Assembly: GCA_029256705.1 (NCBI GenBank)
Contig: JAQSXK010000005.1
Coordinates: 1-64,000 of the forward strand
Direction: 5' to 3'
DNA length: 64,000 nucleotides
Source: Clostridia bacterium
GTDB taxonomy: Bacteria; Bacillota; Clostridia; TANB77; CAG-465
Position numbers and translations under genes: made by a program
The notes under the pieces: generated by a model
Database searches by the model: none
Told to the model about the DNA's origin: nothing
What the model saw: the letters and a program-made list of their open reading frames with translations, nothing else
Shown here: piece by piece, positions 34,077 to 44,188 of the stretch
How positions within the stretch are numbered: position 1 is the first letter of the stretch
How the letters are laid out: each line of letters starts with the position of its first letter

Positions 34077-36797
34077 TTACTTGGCATCATACCAGTTTTT
34101 AGCTATATGCATATCAACGTCAAGAGGTACTTTTAAAGTAGCTACATTTTCCATCGAATCTTTCATAATATTAGATACTATTTCGTGTTCATCACTACTT
34201 ACTTCTATTATAAGTTCATCATGTACTTGCATAATTAATCTAGACTTTAAGTTCATTTCTTTTATTTTTTTATATATAATATTCATTGCAATTTTAATTA
34301 TATCTGCTGCAGTTCCTTGAACTGGAGTATTCATTGCAATACGTTCACCAAACTTAACAATATTTTTATTAGAACTATTAATTTCATTTATATATCTTCT
34401 TCTACCATATAAAGTAGATACATATCCTTTTTCTTTTGCCTCTTTAATTGTATTTTCCATAAAAGATTTTACACTGCTATACTTATCTAAATAACTTTTT
34501 ATATATATACCCGCTTCTACTCTACTAGTATCTATATTCTTAGCTAAACCAAAATCACTTATTCCATAAACTATACCAAAATTAACAGCTTTAGCTTTTG
34601 ATCTCATATCATGAGTTACTTCATTAAGAGGTATATCAAATACCTGTGAAGCAGTAACTTTATGTATATCTTCGCCCTCTTTAAAAGCATTTATCATTAC
34701 AGTATCATTAGACATATCTGCAAGTACTCTAAGTTCTATTTGGCTATAGTCACTATCTAATAACATATTATCTTTTTCACCTATAAAGAAAGATCGTATT
34801 TTACTACCTAATTCTAAACGTATAGGTATGTTTTGTAAATTAGGTTCTGTAGAAGATAATCTACCTGTAGAAGCTACAGTTTGCATAAATGTAGTATGTA
34901 TTCTACCATCACTTGCAATTGTACTTCTTAAACCATCTACATAAGTAGATTTAAGTTTGGCAATTTGTCGATACTCTAATATAAGAGGTACTATTTCATG
35001 CCTATCTTCTAGTTCTTCTAAAACTTCTTTATCTGTTGAATATCCAGTTTTATTTTTTCTAACTGTAGGTAAATGTAATTTATCAAAAAGAACTTCACCT
35101 AGTTGCTTAGGAGAATTTATATTAAATTCATTACCTGCTTGTGTATATATTTGAGATTCTAGAATTGACATTTTTTCTGTTATTTCTTTATCAAATACAT
35201 TTAATTTATCTAAATCAATATACATACCTGTATGTTCCATATTAGCTAAAGTTTCCACAAGCGGCATTTCAATATTTTCAAATAAAGTTATCATCTCTAA
35301 TTTCTTTATTTTGTCTATAACTATATCATATGAATAATGAATAGCTTTTAGATATATATTTAAATTATATATACTACTTTCAGATAGATAATTTACAGTT
35401 TCATTATTAGCTTCTTCAAATAAAGACATCTGCATTGGTTTAAGCTCATCTTCTTTAAATGCAATACTGAATAGGTCACCTATTAAATTTTCTATTAAAT
35501 AGGTTGTTTTGTTCGAATTCATAAGGTAATATGCTATCATTATATCATAAACAAAATTATTTATCTTAGAAATACCTAAATCAAAAAAGTATCTTAAATC
35601 TTGTTTGATGTTATATCCATATTTATTACAAGAAGAAGTAGCAAATTTATTTAATACGTCAAATTTAAAGTCTTTATCTTCTATATTAATTATATATGTA
35701 TTGTCATTATTATATATTGCTAAAAACTCTTTACTTAATTTAAGTACATTAGTTATATAATCTATATCACATACATTTAAATAATAAGATACATTACCAG
35801 TAGAAAGAATACTATCTAAAATATTTATATTATTTCTATTTATATATGTTATTTTAGATAATTTTGTTATTTCACTAGATAAATTACTAGAATTAGATTC
35901 TTCTATACTTTCATTTATATCTGAAAAGTCAAACTTACTTAAAAACTTATTAAAATTTAGTCTTTTAAATATTTTATATAACTCATCTTTTTTTACATCA
36001 GACTTTTTACATATATCATAATCTATATTAACAGGTACATCTCTGTTTATAGTAGCTAATGTATAACTAAGTTTAGCCATTTCTTTATCTACAATTAATT
36101 TTTCTTTTATTTTATCTGAAGCATCTAATGTATCTATGTTTTCGTATATATTATCTAGTGTAGTATATTTTTCTATTAAAGTATATGCAGTTTTTTCTCC
36201 AATACCTTTTACACCTGGTATATTATCTGAACTATCTCCCATAAGTGACTTTATATCTACTATTTGGTATGGATCAATATTTAATTTTTCTTTTAGTAGT
36301 TCTGGAGTGTAAATTGTATAGTCTGTTTTTCCCATTTTTGTTGTAGGTATAATAATTGATGTTGTGGGTGATATTAGTTGAAATGAATCTTTATCTCCAG
36401 TAAGTACATATGTAAATATTCCTTTTGACTCATTATTCTTAGCTACGGTACCTAGCACATCATCAGCTTCATATGTTTCTAGTTCTATTATAGGTACATT
36501 CATCGCAGTTAATACTTCTTTTATAACTGGCATTTGTGGTCTAAGTTCATCTGGCATACCTTTTCTAGTTCCTTTATATTCACTATATAGCTCATGCCTA
36601 AATGTTGGTGCTCTTAAATCAAAAGATACAGCAGTATAATCTGGATTTATCATATTTTCTATCATCCAATATATATTCAAAAAACCATATATTGCGTTTG
36701 TAGATATTCCGTCAGCTGTCATCATAGTTCTTGCTGAAATACCGTAAAAAGCTCTATTCATTATACTGTTTCCATCTATTATTAAAAATTTTTCCAT
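34077..36797 (-). CDS. polA: DNA polymerase I
   Basis: The 906-residue enzyme removes RNA primers and fills gaps. The N-terminal 5'-3' exonuclease domain (about 1-295) has 'LTGDKDSFQLI' and 'DSSDNIPGVKGIGEKTA'. The central 3'-5' exonuclease-like domain (about 310-500) lacks a clear DxE active site, as in Bacillus-type Pol I, and is probably inactive. The polymerase domain (about 500-906) has motif A 'DSDYSQIELR', the O-helix 'RSKAKAVNFGIVYG' and motif C 'QVHDELI'. It starts after AGGGAGAA. A TAAAGAGGCA decamer is in the coding sequence (34437-34446) and another just upstream of the gene (36889-36898). Confidence 0.97.
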   Translation of the reverse strand: MEKFLIIDGNSIMNRAFYGISARTMMTADGISTNAIYGFLNIYWMIENMINPDYTAVSFDLRAPTFRHELYSEYKGTRKGMPDELRPQMPVIKEVLTAMNVPIIELETYEADDVLGTVAKNNESKGIFTYVLTGDKDSFQLISPTTSIIIPTTKMGKTDYTIYTPELLKEKLNIDPYQIVDIKSLMGDSSDNIPGVKGIGEKTAYTLIEKYTTLDNIYENIDTLDASDKIKEKLIVDKEMAKLSYTLATINRDVPVNIDYDICKKSDVKKDELYKIFKRLNFNKFLSKFDFSDINESIEESNSSNLSSEITKLSKITYINRNNINILDSILSTGNVSYYLNVCDIDYITNVLKLSKEFLAIYNNDNTYIINIEDKDFKFDVLNKFATSSCNKYGYNIKQDLRYFFDLGISKINNFVYDIMIAYYLMNSNKTTYLIENLIGDLFSIAFKEDELKPMQMSLFEEANNETVNYLSESSIYNLNIYLKAIHYSYDIVIDKIKKLEMITLFENIEMPLVETLANMEHTGMYIDLDKLNVFDKEITEKMSILESQIYTQAGNEFNINSPKQLGEVLFDKLHLPTVRKNKTGYSTDKEVLEELEDRHEIVPLILEYRQIAKLKSTYVDGLRSTIASDGRIHTTFMQTVASTGRLSSTEPNLQNIPIRLELGSKIRSFFIGEKDNMLLDSDYSQIELRVLADMSNDTVMINAFKEGEDIHKVTASQVFDIPLNEVTHDMRSKAKAVNFGIVYGISDFGLAKNIDTSRVEAGIYIKSYLDKYSSVKSFMENTIKEAKEKGYVSTLYGRRRYINEINSSNKNIVKFGERIAMNTPVQGTAADIIKIAMNIIYKKIKEMNLKSRLIMQVHDELIIEVSSDEHEIVSNIMKDSMENVATLKVPLDVDMHIAKNWYDAK

Positions 36798-36991
36798 TTC
36801 ATTCTCCCTTTTATATTACTCTAATATTTTTAACTAGCTTAAATTAGTATTTTAGATATTACCTCATTATTTGTTTATATATATTTAATAAAGAGGCATA
36901 CTTATATTCTTTTCTTTATTTAGTAATATTATTATACTATTTAATTAATTTTAAGTCAATTAATACAGTTAAATATATATAAAAATGTTAC

Positions 36992-37010
36992 TAAAAAACT
37001 AGTTTCTAGT
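36992..37010 (-). terminator. Terminator of hemW-like gene
   Basis: On the minus strand arms ACTAG and CTAGT with an AAA loop (part of TAGAAACTAG), followed by TTTTTT. Confidence 0.6.
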
Positions 37011-37020
37011 AACATGCCTG

Positions 37021-38175
37021 TTATATGAATTCTTCCCATACAATATTTGCTATATCTTTACCTTTATCTGTTAGGTAAACATTTGTTTTATTCATCTCTA
37101 ATAGCTTATTTTTTATCATTTTATTAATTTCTTCATTAAATATATCTAATAACTTAACTTTAAATCTTAAATAAAAATCATTAATACTTACCCCTGTATT
37201 TAATCTTAAATTTAAAATAATATATTCCTTCATTAAATCAAGTTTAGTCAAATCTTCTTTTTCTTCTATAACAGATACACTTTTATTGTTATTTAAATAG
37301 TGCTCTATATAATCGTCCATAGTTTTAGTATTTGTATACCTGCTACCTGCAAAGAAACTAGAAGCTGCTACTCCAAATCCTAAATATATGCCTTGTTTCC
37401 AATAATTAATATTATGAACAGATTCATATCCTTCTTCAGAATAGTTAGATATTTCATATCTATGTAATCCATTTGATTCAAGTTTGTTTTTTATATTTTC
37501 TTTCATATCATATTCTTCATCTTCATCAATTAAGCTTAAGAAGTTTTCTTTAAGTAAAAAGTCTAACTTAGTATTTTCATGTACTTCTAAATTGTATATA
37601 GATATATGGTGAATATTATATTCTTTTCTTATAGATAAAACCAAATCTAAAGTTTCATCCAGTAGTTTATATGTAAGTCCTGGTAGTGGATATATTAGGT
37701 CAATACTTACATTATTTATATCATATTTTTTTATTATTTTAAGTGCATTTATAAAATCATTGTAAGTATGTTTTCTACCAATACTTTTTAGTATTTCATC
37801 ATGTGTAGATTGTAGCCCCATACTTATTCTATTTATTCCAATTTCTTTATACTCTCTTACCTTATCTTCACTAACACTATTTGGATTTACTTCAATTGTA
37901 ATTGAAATATCATCTGAAATTATGAATATTTTAAGCACATTTATTATTTTAGCAATGTACTTACTATCTATATACGAAGGTGTTCCCCCACCTATGTATA
38001 TACTTGTTATATTATATTCACATAGTATTTCACTGTTGTTTATGATTTCATTACATAAAGAATCAATATACTGTGAAATATATTGATCCCTATTAGAATA
38101 TGAAGTAAAGTCACAGTAATAGCACTTACTGCAGCAAAAAGGTATATGTATGTATATTCCTATATCTTTATTCAT
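37021..38175 (-). CDS. hemW: HemW-like radical SAM protein
   Basis: The 384-residue protein opens 'MNKDIGIYIHIPFCCSKCYYC', with the CxxxCxxC iron-sulfur motif near 15-22, followed by 'YIGGGTPS' near 75. A C-terminal HemW-type domain contains 'NINYWKQGIYLGFGVAASSF'. HemW (formerly called oxygen-independent coproporphyrinogen oxidase-like) is a heme chaperone; the true HemN substrate residues differ. I chose ATG 38175 because an upstream extension of the frame runs through the tRNA-Gln gene, which cannot be coding. The ribosome site is weak ('AAGGGTAATAAAG'). Confidence 0.9.
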   Translation of the reverse strand: MNKDIGIYIHIPFCCSKCYYCDFTSYSNRDQYISQYIDSLCNEIINNSEILCEYNITSIYIGGGTPSYIDSKYIAKIINVLKIFIISDDISITIEVNPNSVSEDKVREYKEIGINRISMGLQSTHDEILKSIGRKHTYNDFINALKIIKKYDINNVSIDLIYPLPGLTYKLLDETLDLVLSIRKEYNIHHISIYNLEVHENTKLDFLLKENFLSLIDEDEEYDMKENIKNKLESNGLHRYEISNYSEEGYESVHNINYWKQGIYLGFGVAASSFFAGSRYTNTKTMDDYIEHYLNNNKSVSVIEEKEDLTKLDLMKEYIILNLRLNTGVSINDFYLRFKVKLLDIFNEEINKMIKNKLLEMNKTNVYLTDKGKDIANIVWEEFI

Positions 38176-38224
38176 CTTTATTACCCTTATTTTCTTTACA
38201 TTTTTATTTTGAATTATTATATAT

Positions 38225-38300
38225 TGGCTGGGGTAGTAGGATTCGAACCCACGGAATATCGGAGTCAGAGACCGACGCCTTACCACTTGGCCATACCCCA
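38225..38300 (-). tRNA. tRNA-Gln (anticodon CTG)
   Basis: The minus strand reads TGGGGTATGGCCAAGTGGTA at the 5' end. The 7-bp acceptor stem pairs with TACCCCA, followed by discriminator G and an encoded CCA. The anticodon loop is CTCTGAC with CTG at positions 34-36, and the T-arm has GGTTCGAATCC. The 31-39 anticodon-stem pair is a U-U mismatch. A CTG anticodon reads CAG only. Confidence 0.95.
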
Positions 38301-38366
38301 TTAATTATGTAGTTATTATATCATAATATTTAGTATATTGTCAATATAATAACTACTATTTATATG

Positions 38367-39098
38367 CTATATTTCTTCTGCAATTTTTATTATCTTATCT
38401 AACCTATGCTTTAAACCAGACTTTGTTATTTTTAGTATGTTAGCTAATGTTTCTAAACTTTCTTCTTTATTATCTTCTCTTAAAGAGGCAACTTCTTTTA
38501 GTTTATCATCTAGTGAATCATATTTATTATTTTGCCTTATTTTTTTTATTGCTTCTAATTGAATTACTGCAGCTTTTATTGTTTTAGATAAATTAGCAGT
38601 TTCGCAGTTTATAGTTCTATTTATATTGTTTTTTACTTCTTTTTCTACTCTAATTTGTTCAAATTTAAGTAAAGATACTGCCGCACCTATAATAGATAAA
38701 AATAACGATATTTGATCTGCCTCTTTAATATATATAACATATACATGACTTTTTCCTATATTCCTTTTTAATAGTTTAGGAGAAAAATCTAGTACAGATA
38801 ATAAATTAAAATAATACTCAGATAATGATTTATTTTTAAATAATATTTCCAAATGATAATCATTGTTTGGATTTGTTATGCAACCACTACTTAAAAAACT
38901 ACCGACTAATATTGATTTTATACAGCACTCATCTAGTTTAGGGATATCTAGAAATTTTTGATACTCTAAACTTATATCTGACTTTATGCTTTCAGTAGTT
39001 ATATATTCTCCAAATGTTTCAGCTTCCTTACAACATTTTTTTGTTATTTTATCTATTTTGTTTAATAACTCTACTTTTATATCTGATGAAAATGACAT
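38367..39098 (-). CDS. whiA: WhiA-family DNA-binding protein, short form
   Basis: WhiA joins a LAGLIDADG-endonuclease-like domain without nuclease activity to a helix-turn-helix; in Firmicutes it affects cell division and chromosome segregation. The opening 'MSFSSDIKVEL' and the C-terminal HTH motif 'LETLANILKITKSGLKHRL' are typical. At 243 residues it is about 70 shorter than usual (about 310); the loss is in the N-terminal LAGLIDADG part. The start overlaps the end of the DUF1385-PrmC gene by 22 bases. Two exact TAAAGAGGCA decamers, in opposite orientations, lie inside it (38481 and 38718). Confidence 0.9.
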   Translation of the reverse strand: MSFSSDIKVELLNKIDKITKKCCKEAETFGEYITTESIKSDISLEYQKFLDIPKLDECCIKSILVGSFLSSGCITNPNNDYHLEILFKNKSLSEYYFNLLSVLDFSPKLLKRNIGKSHVYVIYIKEADQISLFLSIIGAAVSLLKFEQIRVEKEVKNNINRTINCETANLSKTIKAAVIQLEAIKKIRQNNKYDSLDDKLKEVASLREDNKEESLETLANILKITKSGLKHRLDKIIKIAEEI

Positions 39099-40846
39099 AC
39101 TATCACCCTATCTTTTAATCCCAAATCCTGAATACATTCAATATATTCATAATTAGGATAATTACTTATTAAATTTATAATATCTTGTTTTTGGTCATAT
39201 CCTATTTCAAGGATTATATAACCATTGTTTATTAATATATCTTGTACCTCTTTAAATATTCTTTCATAAATATCTAAACCACTTTTACCACCATTTAGTG
39301 CAATCATTGGTTCTTTCTTAACGTAGTTAGATAAGTTCATTAATTCTTCAGCCTTTATGTACGGTGGGTTTGTTACTATTATATCATACTTAATGTCTTC
39401 TGGTAATGTTTTAAACAAATCAGACTTTATAGAGCTACATTTATTTACTACATTATTTTTTACTATATTTTTATTTGTTACAATTAGAGCCCTATCTGAG
39501 ATATCTACTAATAACATATTATCTATATCACTATTTTTAGCTATTGATATGCCTATTGCTCCACTACCAGTACACATGTCTATACCTGTTTTGAAATTAT
39601 TCTGTTTTATATATTTTATAGCTGTTTCCACTAATATTTCACTGTCTGCTCTTGGTATTAATACATCATGATTTACAATATATTCTTCGTTATAAAATGA
39701 TTGAATTCCTAATATATATTGAAGAGGTTCATAATCTATGTAATATCTATCTAATAGTTTTTTTATTTTTATCTGTTCAGGTATTCCTATATGTATATTA
39801 TCTAGATTAACAAATAAATTATTCTTATCTATATTTAATGCATAAGATACAATTCTTAATATATCGTTTTGGTTTACTTCAAATTTCTTTAAATATTTAT
39901 TTATGTATTGTTTTATATAACCTTCTACTGTAATATGTTTAGTTGTAATTTCAAGTAGTGATGTTACGCCTATTAATAGTTTATCTTTAGATGGTTTTTT
40001 AGTTGTTATATTTTGTACATACATAAACGGTACTAAGATGAAGTTAAATTTCTTAGGAAGTAATGTAGATAAATTTAATGTTTCATAAGCTAGTCCCATT
40101 AATACCGGAAACGTAAATATTTCTATAATTATTTTAGTAACTATATCTGTTGAGGGTAATATGGCAGTAGTTAGCAAAGATAAGAATAACAGATGCATTA
40201 TATAGTTAGATCCACATCTTCTATGGAACCTTGAATAACTAGCAACTTTATCTAAATTTATATCTAATATACTCTTTATATTATTTACCTCTTTAACATT
40301 ATCTTCATAATAATTTACAGCTGTATGTTCTGCTCCGTGATACTCAAATAATTCATTTAAATATGATATCTTTTTTATTGTAGTTACGTATATAGCAAAC
40401 ATAAGCAATTTTACTGTTATTTGTATTATATATCTAAAGTCTGTATTAGGTAAAATTAAAGATGCAACCATTGGAACACTAACCCATAACAATGAAAATA
40501 TAAAAAATGAAATTATGAATGAAACTAAAAGTTCAAATTTACTAATGACTATCTTTTCAGTTTTATCTTTTACTATATCATTTACTATATTCTCTGCAGA
40601 TTCTACTATATATGGTATACCACTACTAATAGACGAAAATAATCCAGATATTCCTCTTAATATAGGTATTGCAGATATTAGTTTACTTGAACTAGTTTCA
40701 CAAATATCTGTTTGTATATTATCATTTATTTGGCTAGTAACTACCTGCTTTGTATTTGACTTAAGAAGTACACCGTTAAAAGTAGCCATTCCACCTATTT
40801 TTAATTTATTTAATGTTTTTTTATTATTGTTTAGTTTTTTACTCAT
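39077..40846 (-). CDS. prmC: Fusion of DUF1385 membrane protein and PrmC methyltransferase
   Basis: The single 589-residue frame contains two proteins normally separate. Residues about 1-295 are a DUF1385 (YqhQ-type) protein: 'KIGGMATFNGVLLKS', four membrane segments between about 100 and 255, and 'YHGAEHTAVNYYE' near 168. Residues about 305-589 are PrmC, which methylates the GGQ glutamine of peptide release factors: helical N-domain, 'LIPRADSEILVE' near 396, SAM site 'DMCTGSGAIGISI' near 422 and 'VTNPPYIKAEEL' near 490. In related genomes the two genes are neighbours, so the fusion probably came from loss of an intervening stop. RBS AGAGG is close to the ATG. Confidence 0.9.
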   Translation of the reverse strand: MSKKLNNNKKTLNKLKIGGMATFNGVLLKSNTKQVVTSQINDNIQTDICETSSSKLISAIPILRGISGLFSSISSGIPYIVESAENIVNDIVKDKTEKIVISKFELLVSFIISFFIFSLLWVSVPMVASLILPNTDFRYIIQITVKLLMFAIYVTTIKKISYLNELFEYHGAEHTAVNYYEDNVKEVNNIKSILDINLDKVASYSRFHRRCGSNYIMHLLFLSLLTTAILPSTDIVTKIIIEIFTFPVLMGLAYETLNLSTLLPKKFNFILVPFMYVQNITTKKPSKDKLLIGVTSLLEITTKHITVEGYIKQYINKYLKKFEVNQNDILRIVSYALNIDKNNLFVNLDNIHIGIPEQIKIKKLLDRYYIDYEPLQYILGIQSFYNEEYIVNHDVLIPRADSEILVETAIKYIKQNNFKTGIDMCTGSGAIGISIAKNSDIDNMLLVDISDRALIVTNKNIVKNNVVNKCSSIKSDLFKTLPEDIKYDIIVTNPPYIKAEELMNLSNYVKKEPMIALNGGKSGLDIYERIFKEVQDILINNGYIILEIGYDQKQDIINLISNYPNYEYIECIQDLGLKDRVIVCHFHQI

Positions 40847-40981
40847 TTTTCCTCTTTCATTTTAATTATGTAAGATATATTGTATATTAGCAATACAAGC
40901 CCTTATATAACAATTAATATATTTTATCATAATAATTTATTATATACAATATTATTAATAAAAAGTATATTTAAATTATAT

Positions 40982-41005
40982 AAAAAAAGAGTGCCTTTAG
41001 CACTC
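40982..41005 (-). terminator. Terminator of rpmE
   Basis: Arms GAGTGC and GCACTC with a 5-base loop, then TTTTTTT on the minus strand. Confidence 0.9.
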
Positions 41006-41020
41006 GAAAAAGATTTATTA

Positions 41021-41218
41021 TTATTTTCCGTATTTTTCCATGAATTTAGCAGCTCTACCTTGGTTAGATATTGTTTGCTTTTGACCTGTAAAAAATGGAT
41101 GACAACTGCTACAAGTATCAACTTTCATTGATTCTTTTGTAGATTTTGTTTCTATAACATTACCACATGCACATCTTATTTCTGCTTTAACATACTTTGG
41201 TTGTATTTCTGTTTTCAT
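41021..41218 (-). CDS. rpmE: 50S ribosomal protein L31, zinc-binding type
   Basis: The 65-residue protein has the four zinc cysteines of the C+ form of L31: 'RCACG' near 15-19 and 'CSSCHPFFTGQ' near 35-45. The ending 'KFMEKYGK' is typical. I chose ATG 41218, behind GGAAGGTG, rather than ATG 41227. Zn-type L31 is often replaced by a Cys-free paralogue under zinc starvation; no such paralogue is here. Flanking decamer TAAAGAGGCA at 41343. Confidence 0.97.
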   Translation of the reverse strand: MKTEIQPKYVKAEIRCACGNVIETKSTKESMKVDTCSSCHPFFTGQKQTISNQGRAAKFMEKYGK

Positions 41219-41351
41219 TAAAATCACCTTCCTATATTTAGTTTTGTATTTAATTTACCTATATATTTTAACATATATTCCTCTCAATTGCAAGGTTTTT
41301 ATATAATAAAAATAAAAAAGTTAATAATTAGGTATAAAGTTTTAAAGAGGC

Positions 41352-41384
41352 AAAATGTAGCATATTATTCATATACTACATTTT
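41352..41384 (-). terminator. Probable terminator of LiaF-like gene
   Basis: Arms AAAATGTAG and CTACATTTT separated by 15 bases; a short T-run follows on the minus strand, adjacent to a decamer copy. Confidence 0.55.
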
Positions 41385-41414
41385 ACAATATATTATTATT
41401 TTTTATTTACTCTG

Positions 41415-42089
41415 TTATTTAAGATCCACGCCACCAAATATTGCTCTACTGTTTATATATATTGTTTTTTTACTATCATCATGCATTCCTTTAAACTTGT
41501 TGTCTGTTCCACCAAATAACGCGATAGATTCTCCCATCATTACATTATATTTTTCTGGTAATGTTATTTCAACTCCACCAAATAATGCACTAATATCTAT
41601 TTGAACATTATCTGTTATTTCAATATCTCTTAAATCTAGTTCAACTCCACCAAATATAGCATTTGCTGTTAAACCCTTGAAGTCCTTAACAGATAATCTT
41701 TCTTCTACTCCACTAAATATACCATTATATACAAGTCCACCTGGATTAGTTTGTATATTCCCTGGTAATTTATTGAATAAATTTTTACCAAAAACTAGAT
41801 TTGCTCCAACTATTATTAAAATAATAGGCCAAATTAAAGAGAATATTGATCCAGAAATTATACCAACCTCATTTAATGCATTCCATACACCAACGAAAAT
41901 TAATATTGATGGTACTGTTGTTACCTTTTTATCATTTATCATCATAACTAAACCTATGAAAGATAAAAATGACCACCCAATTACACTATAATCTAATTGA
42001 ATTCCAAAATCTAAGGTTTCTAAACCAATAAGAACTCCAATTACAAGTAAAAATAGACCGATTATTACATTTAAATTTAATTTTTTCAT
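41415..42089 (-). CDS. LiaF-like membrane protein (cell-wall antibiotic response)
   Basis: The 224-residue protein has four predicted membrane segments in residues about 5-100. It is followed by a beta-rich cytoplasmic or surface domain with repeated 'IFGGVEL' / 'LFGGVEI' / 'LFGGTDN' / 'IFGGVDL' turns, the hallmark of the LiaF/DUF2154 domain. LiaF inhibits the LiaRS two-component system in Bacillus. No liaR or liaS adjoins it here, so it may act alone. Three in-frame ATGs (42107, 42098, 42089) are close together; the third has the best-spaced AAAGGA. Confidence 0.8.
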   Translation of the reverse strand: MKKLNLNVIIGLFLLVIGVLIGLETLDFGIQLDYSVIGWSFLSFIGLVMMINDKKVTTVPSILIFVGVWNALNEVGIISGSIFSLIWPIILIIVGANLVFGKNLFNKLPGNIQTNPGGLVYNGIFSGVEERLSVKDFKGLTANAIFGGVELDLRDIEITDNVQIDISALFGGVEITLPEKYNVMMGESIALFGGTDNKFKGMHDDSKKTIYINSRAIFGGVDLK

Positions 42090-42281
42090 TTTTTTCATTC
42101 CTTTCAACTTATCTTTATATAGTATATATTATTTAATTCTAAATTTCAATACTTATATGGATAAATATGGTGAATTAATACTAAAATTTTAACAAAATCA
42201 AGTATTTTTGTGCCTTTACTTGAAAAATAACACATTCTAATATATAATATATAGTATAATTTTTTTAAGGAGTGATAGATT

Positions 42282-43556
42282 ATGTTAGATATAAAGTATA
42301 TTAGAGAAAATAGTGATAAGGTTAAAAAAGCTGCACAAGATAAGTTTGTAAAAGTGGATATAGATAGATTATTATCCATTGATGAAAACATCATTAGAAT
42401 TAATAAAGAACTAGATAGTATGAAAGAAGAAAGAAATACTCTATCTTCTACTATAACTAAATTAAGTGATGATGAAAAACAAAAAACAGTTGAGTATGTT
42501 AGAAATTTAAAAGAGAAAATCACTAAACTTGAAGATGAATTATCTCCTTTAAAAAATGAATACACAGAATTAATGTACTTAGTACCTTCTGTCCCATTTG
42601 ATGAAGTGCCTTATGGTAAAACTGATGAAGATAATGTTGAAATTAAAAGAGTTGGTGAAATACCTACATTTAATTTTGAAATAAAAGATCATGTTACTTT
42701 ATCTGAAGAATTAGACTTAGTAGATATCCCAAGAGGTGTTAAAATTGCCGGTTCTAGATCATACTTTTTAAAAAATGATGCCCTTCTTTTAGAAATGTCA
42801 CTTTGCAGATATGTAATAGACAAATTGATAAAAAAAGGATTTAATCCTATGAGTGTACCTCTTATGGTTAAAGAAGAAGCTATGTATGGCACTAGTTATT
42901 TTCCAGGTGGTAGAGATCAAACTTATACAATTACTGAAGATGAATTATATTTAGTTGGCACATCAGAAGTATCTTTAGTTTCTTACCACAGTTCAGAAAC
43001 TTTTGAATCTCCAGATGCATTACCTAAACTATATTGTGGTTTATCTAGTTGTTTTAGAAGAGAAGCTGGTACCTACGGTAAAGACACTAGAGGTCTATAT
43101 AGAGTACATCAATTTACAAAGATAGAACAAGTTATCATGTGTGAAGCAGATTACGATAAACAATATGAATTACATGATTTCTTATTAAATAATGCTGAAG
43201 AAATACTTCAAGATTTAAAAATTCCATATAGAGTTGTTAAAGTATGTACTGGTGATATGGGTAATGGTCAAGTTAGAAAACATGATATAGAAGCTTGGAT
43301 GCCAAGTAGAAATAAATATAGTGAAACTCATTCTTGTTCTTCATTTAATGATTTCCAAGCAAGAAGAAGTAATATAAAATATAAAGACAAAGATGGAAAT
43401 TTAAAATATTGCTATACATTAAATAACACTGCTATAGCTTCACCTAGAATATTAATACCATTACTTGAATTATATCAAAATGAAGATGGTTCTATTACAG
43501 TACCTGAAGTTTTGGTTCCATATATGAACAAAACTAAAATTGAGAGGAAAAAATAA
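42282..43556 (+). CDS. serS: Seryl-tRNA synthetase
   Basis: SerRS charges tRNA-Ser. The 424-residue protein has the N-terminal two-helix coiled-coil arm (about 1-110), motif 1 near 175-200, motif 2 'LSSCFRREAGTYGKDTRGLYRVHQ' split over 255-278, and motif 3 'NTAIASPRILIPLLE' near 380-394. The ribosome site AAGGAGTGAT precedes the ATG. No T-box is recognisable in the 174-base leader. It is followed one base later by engB. Confidence 0.97.
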   Translation: MLDIKYIRENSDKVKKAAQDKFVKVDIDRLLSIDENIIRINKELDSMKEERNTLSSTITKLSDDEKQKTVEYVRNLKEKITKLEDELSPLKNEYTELMYLVPSVPFDEVPYGKTDEDNVEIKRVGEIPTFNFEIKDHVTLSEELDLVDIPRGVKIAGSRSYFLKNDALLLEMSLCRYVIDKLIKKGFNPMSVPLMVKEEAMYGTSYFPGGRDQTYTITEDELYLVGTSEVSLVSYHSSETFESPDALPKLYCGLSSCFRREAGTYGKDTRGLYRVHQFTKIEQVIMCEADYDKQYELHDFLLNNAEEILQDLKIPYRVVKVCTGDMGNGQVRKHDIEAWMPSRNKYSETHSCSSFNDFQARRSNIKYKDKDGNLKYCYTLNNTAIASPRILIPLLELYQNEDGSITVPEVLVPYMNKTKIERKK

Positions 43557-43557
43557 T

Positions 43558-44133
43558 ATGTTAAAAAATATGACTTTTGAGACTTCTGTTTTTTCAAAAG
43601 ATAAAATAATAATAACAGATAAAAAACAAATTGCGTTAGTTGGTAAATCAAACGTTGGTAAATCATCATTTATCAATGCTTTAGCTAATCAAAAACATTT
43701 AGCAAAAGTTGGTAATACTCCAGGTAAAACAAGATGTTTAAATTATTATAATGTAAATGATGAATATTATATTGTAGATTTACCTGGTTATGGTTACTCT
43801 AAAATGTCACAGGGAGAAAAATTAGCTACAACAAATTTAGTAGATAATTATCTTGCTTCTAGCATGGTATCTCATATATTCTTTTTAGTAGATATACGTC
43901 ATAAAGCTACTAACGATGATAAAATAATGTATGACTATTTAGTTTCTTATGATATTCCATTTACTATTGTTGCTAATAAAGTAGATAAAATAGCCAAAAC
44001 AAAAGTTGATGAACACTTATTAGAAGTAACAAAGTCACTATTTGCAAAAGAAAGAATTATTCCATTTTCATCTGAAAGCAAACATAATTTAGATGTAATT
44101 TTAGATGAAATTCAAAAAATAGTAAGTATATAA
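43558..44133 (+). CDS. engB: EngB/YsxC ribosome-assembly GTPase
   Basis: The 191-residue GTPase is needed for late 50S subunit assembly. G1 'GKSNVGKSSFINAL' is near 31-44, G2/G3 'GKTRCLNYY' and 'DLPGYGYSKMS', G4 'VANKVDK' near 140, and G5 'SSESKHN' near 172. ATG 43558 follows GAGAGGAAA within the serS stop region and gives the family's normal length. Co-transcribed with serS. Confidence 0.96.
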   Translation: MLKNMTFETSVFSKDKIIITDKKQIALVGKSNVGKSSFINALANQKHLAKVGNTPGKTRCLNYYNVNDEYYIVDLPGYGYSKMSQGEKLATTNLVDNYLASSMVSHIFFLVDIRHKATNDDKIMYDYLVSYDIPFTIVANKVDKIAKTKVDEHLLEVTKSLFAKERIIPFSSESKHNLDVILDEIQKIVSI

Positions 44134-44137
44134 AAAG

Positions 44138-44175
44138 AAAGAACATACATTAATTATATAAATGTATGTTCTTTT
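44138..44175 (+). terminator. Terminator of serS-engB
   Basis: Arms AAAGAACATACATT and AATGTATGTTCTTTT. Confidence 0.88.
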
Positions 44176-44188
44176 ATTTGTGTGAAAT

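Noticed and set aside
38176..38301. N-terminal extension of the HemW frame
   Set aside because: It is the reverse reading of the tRNA-Gln gene and spacer; HemW starts at 38175.
42108..42281. T-box leader for serS
   Set aside because: No T-box consensus or terminator hairpin in the 174 bases before serS.
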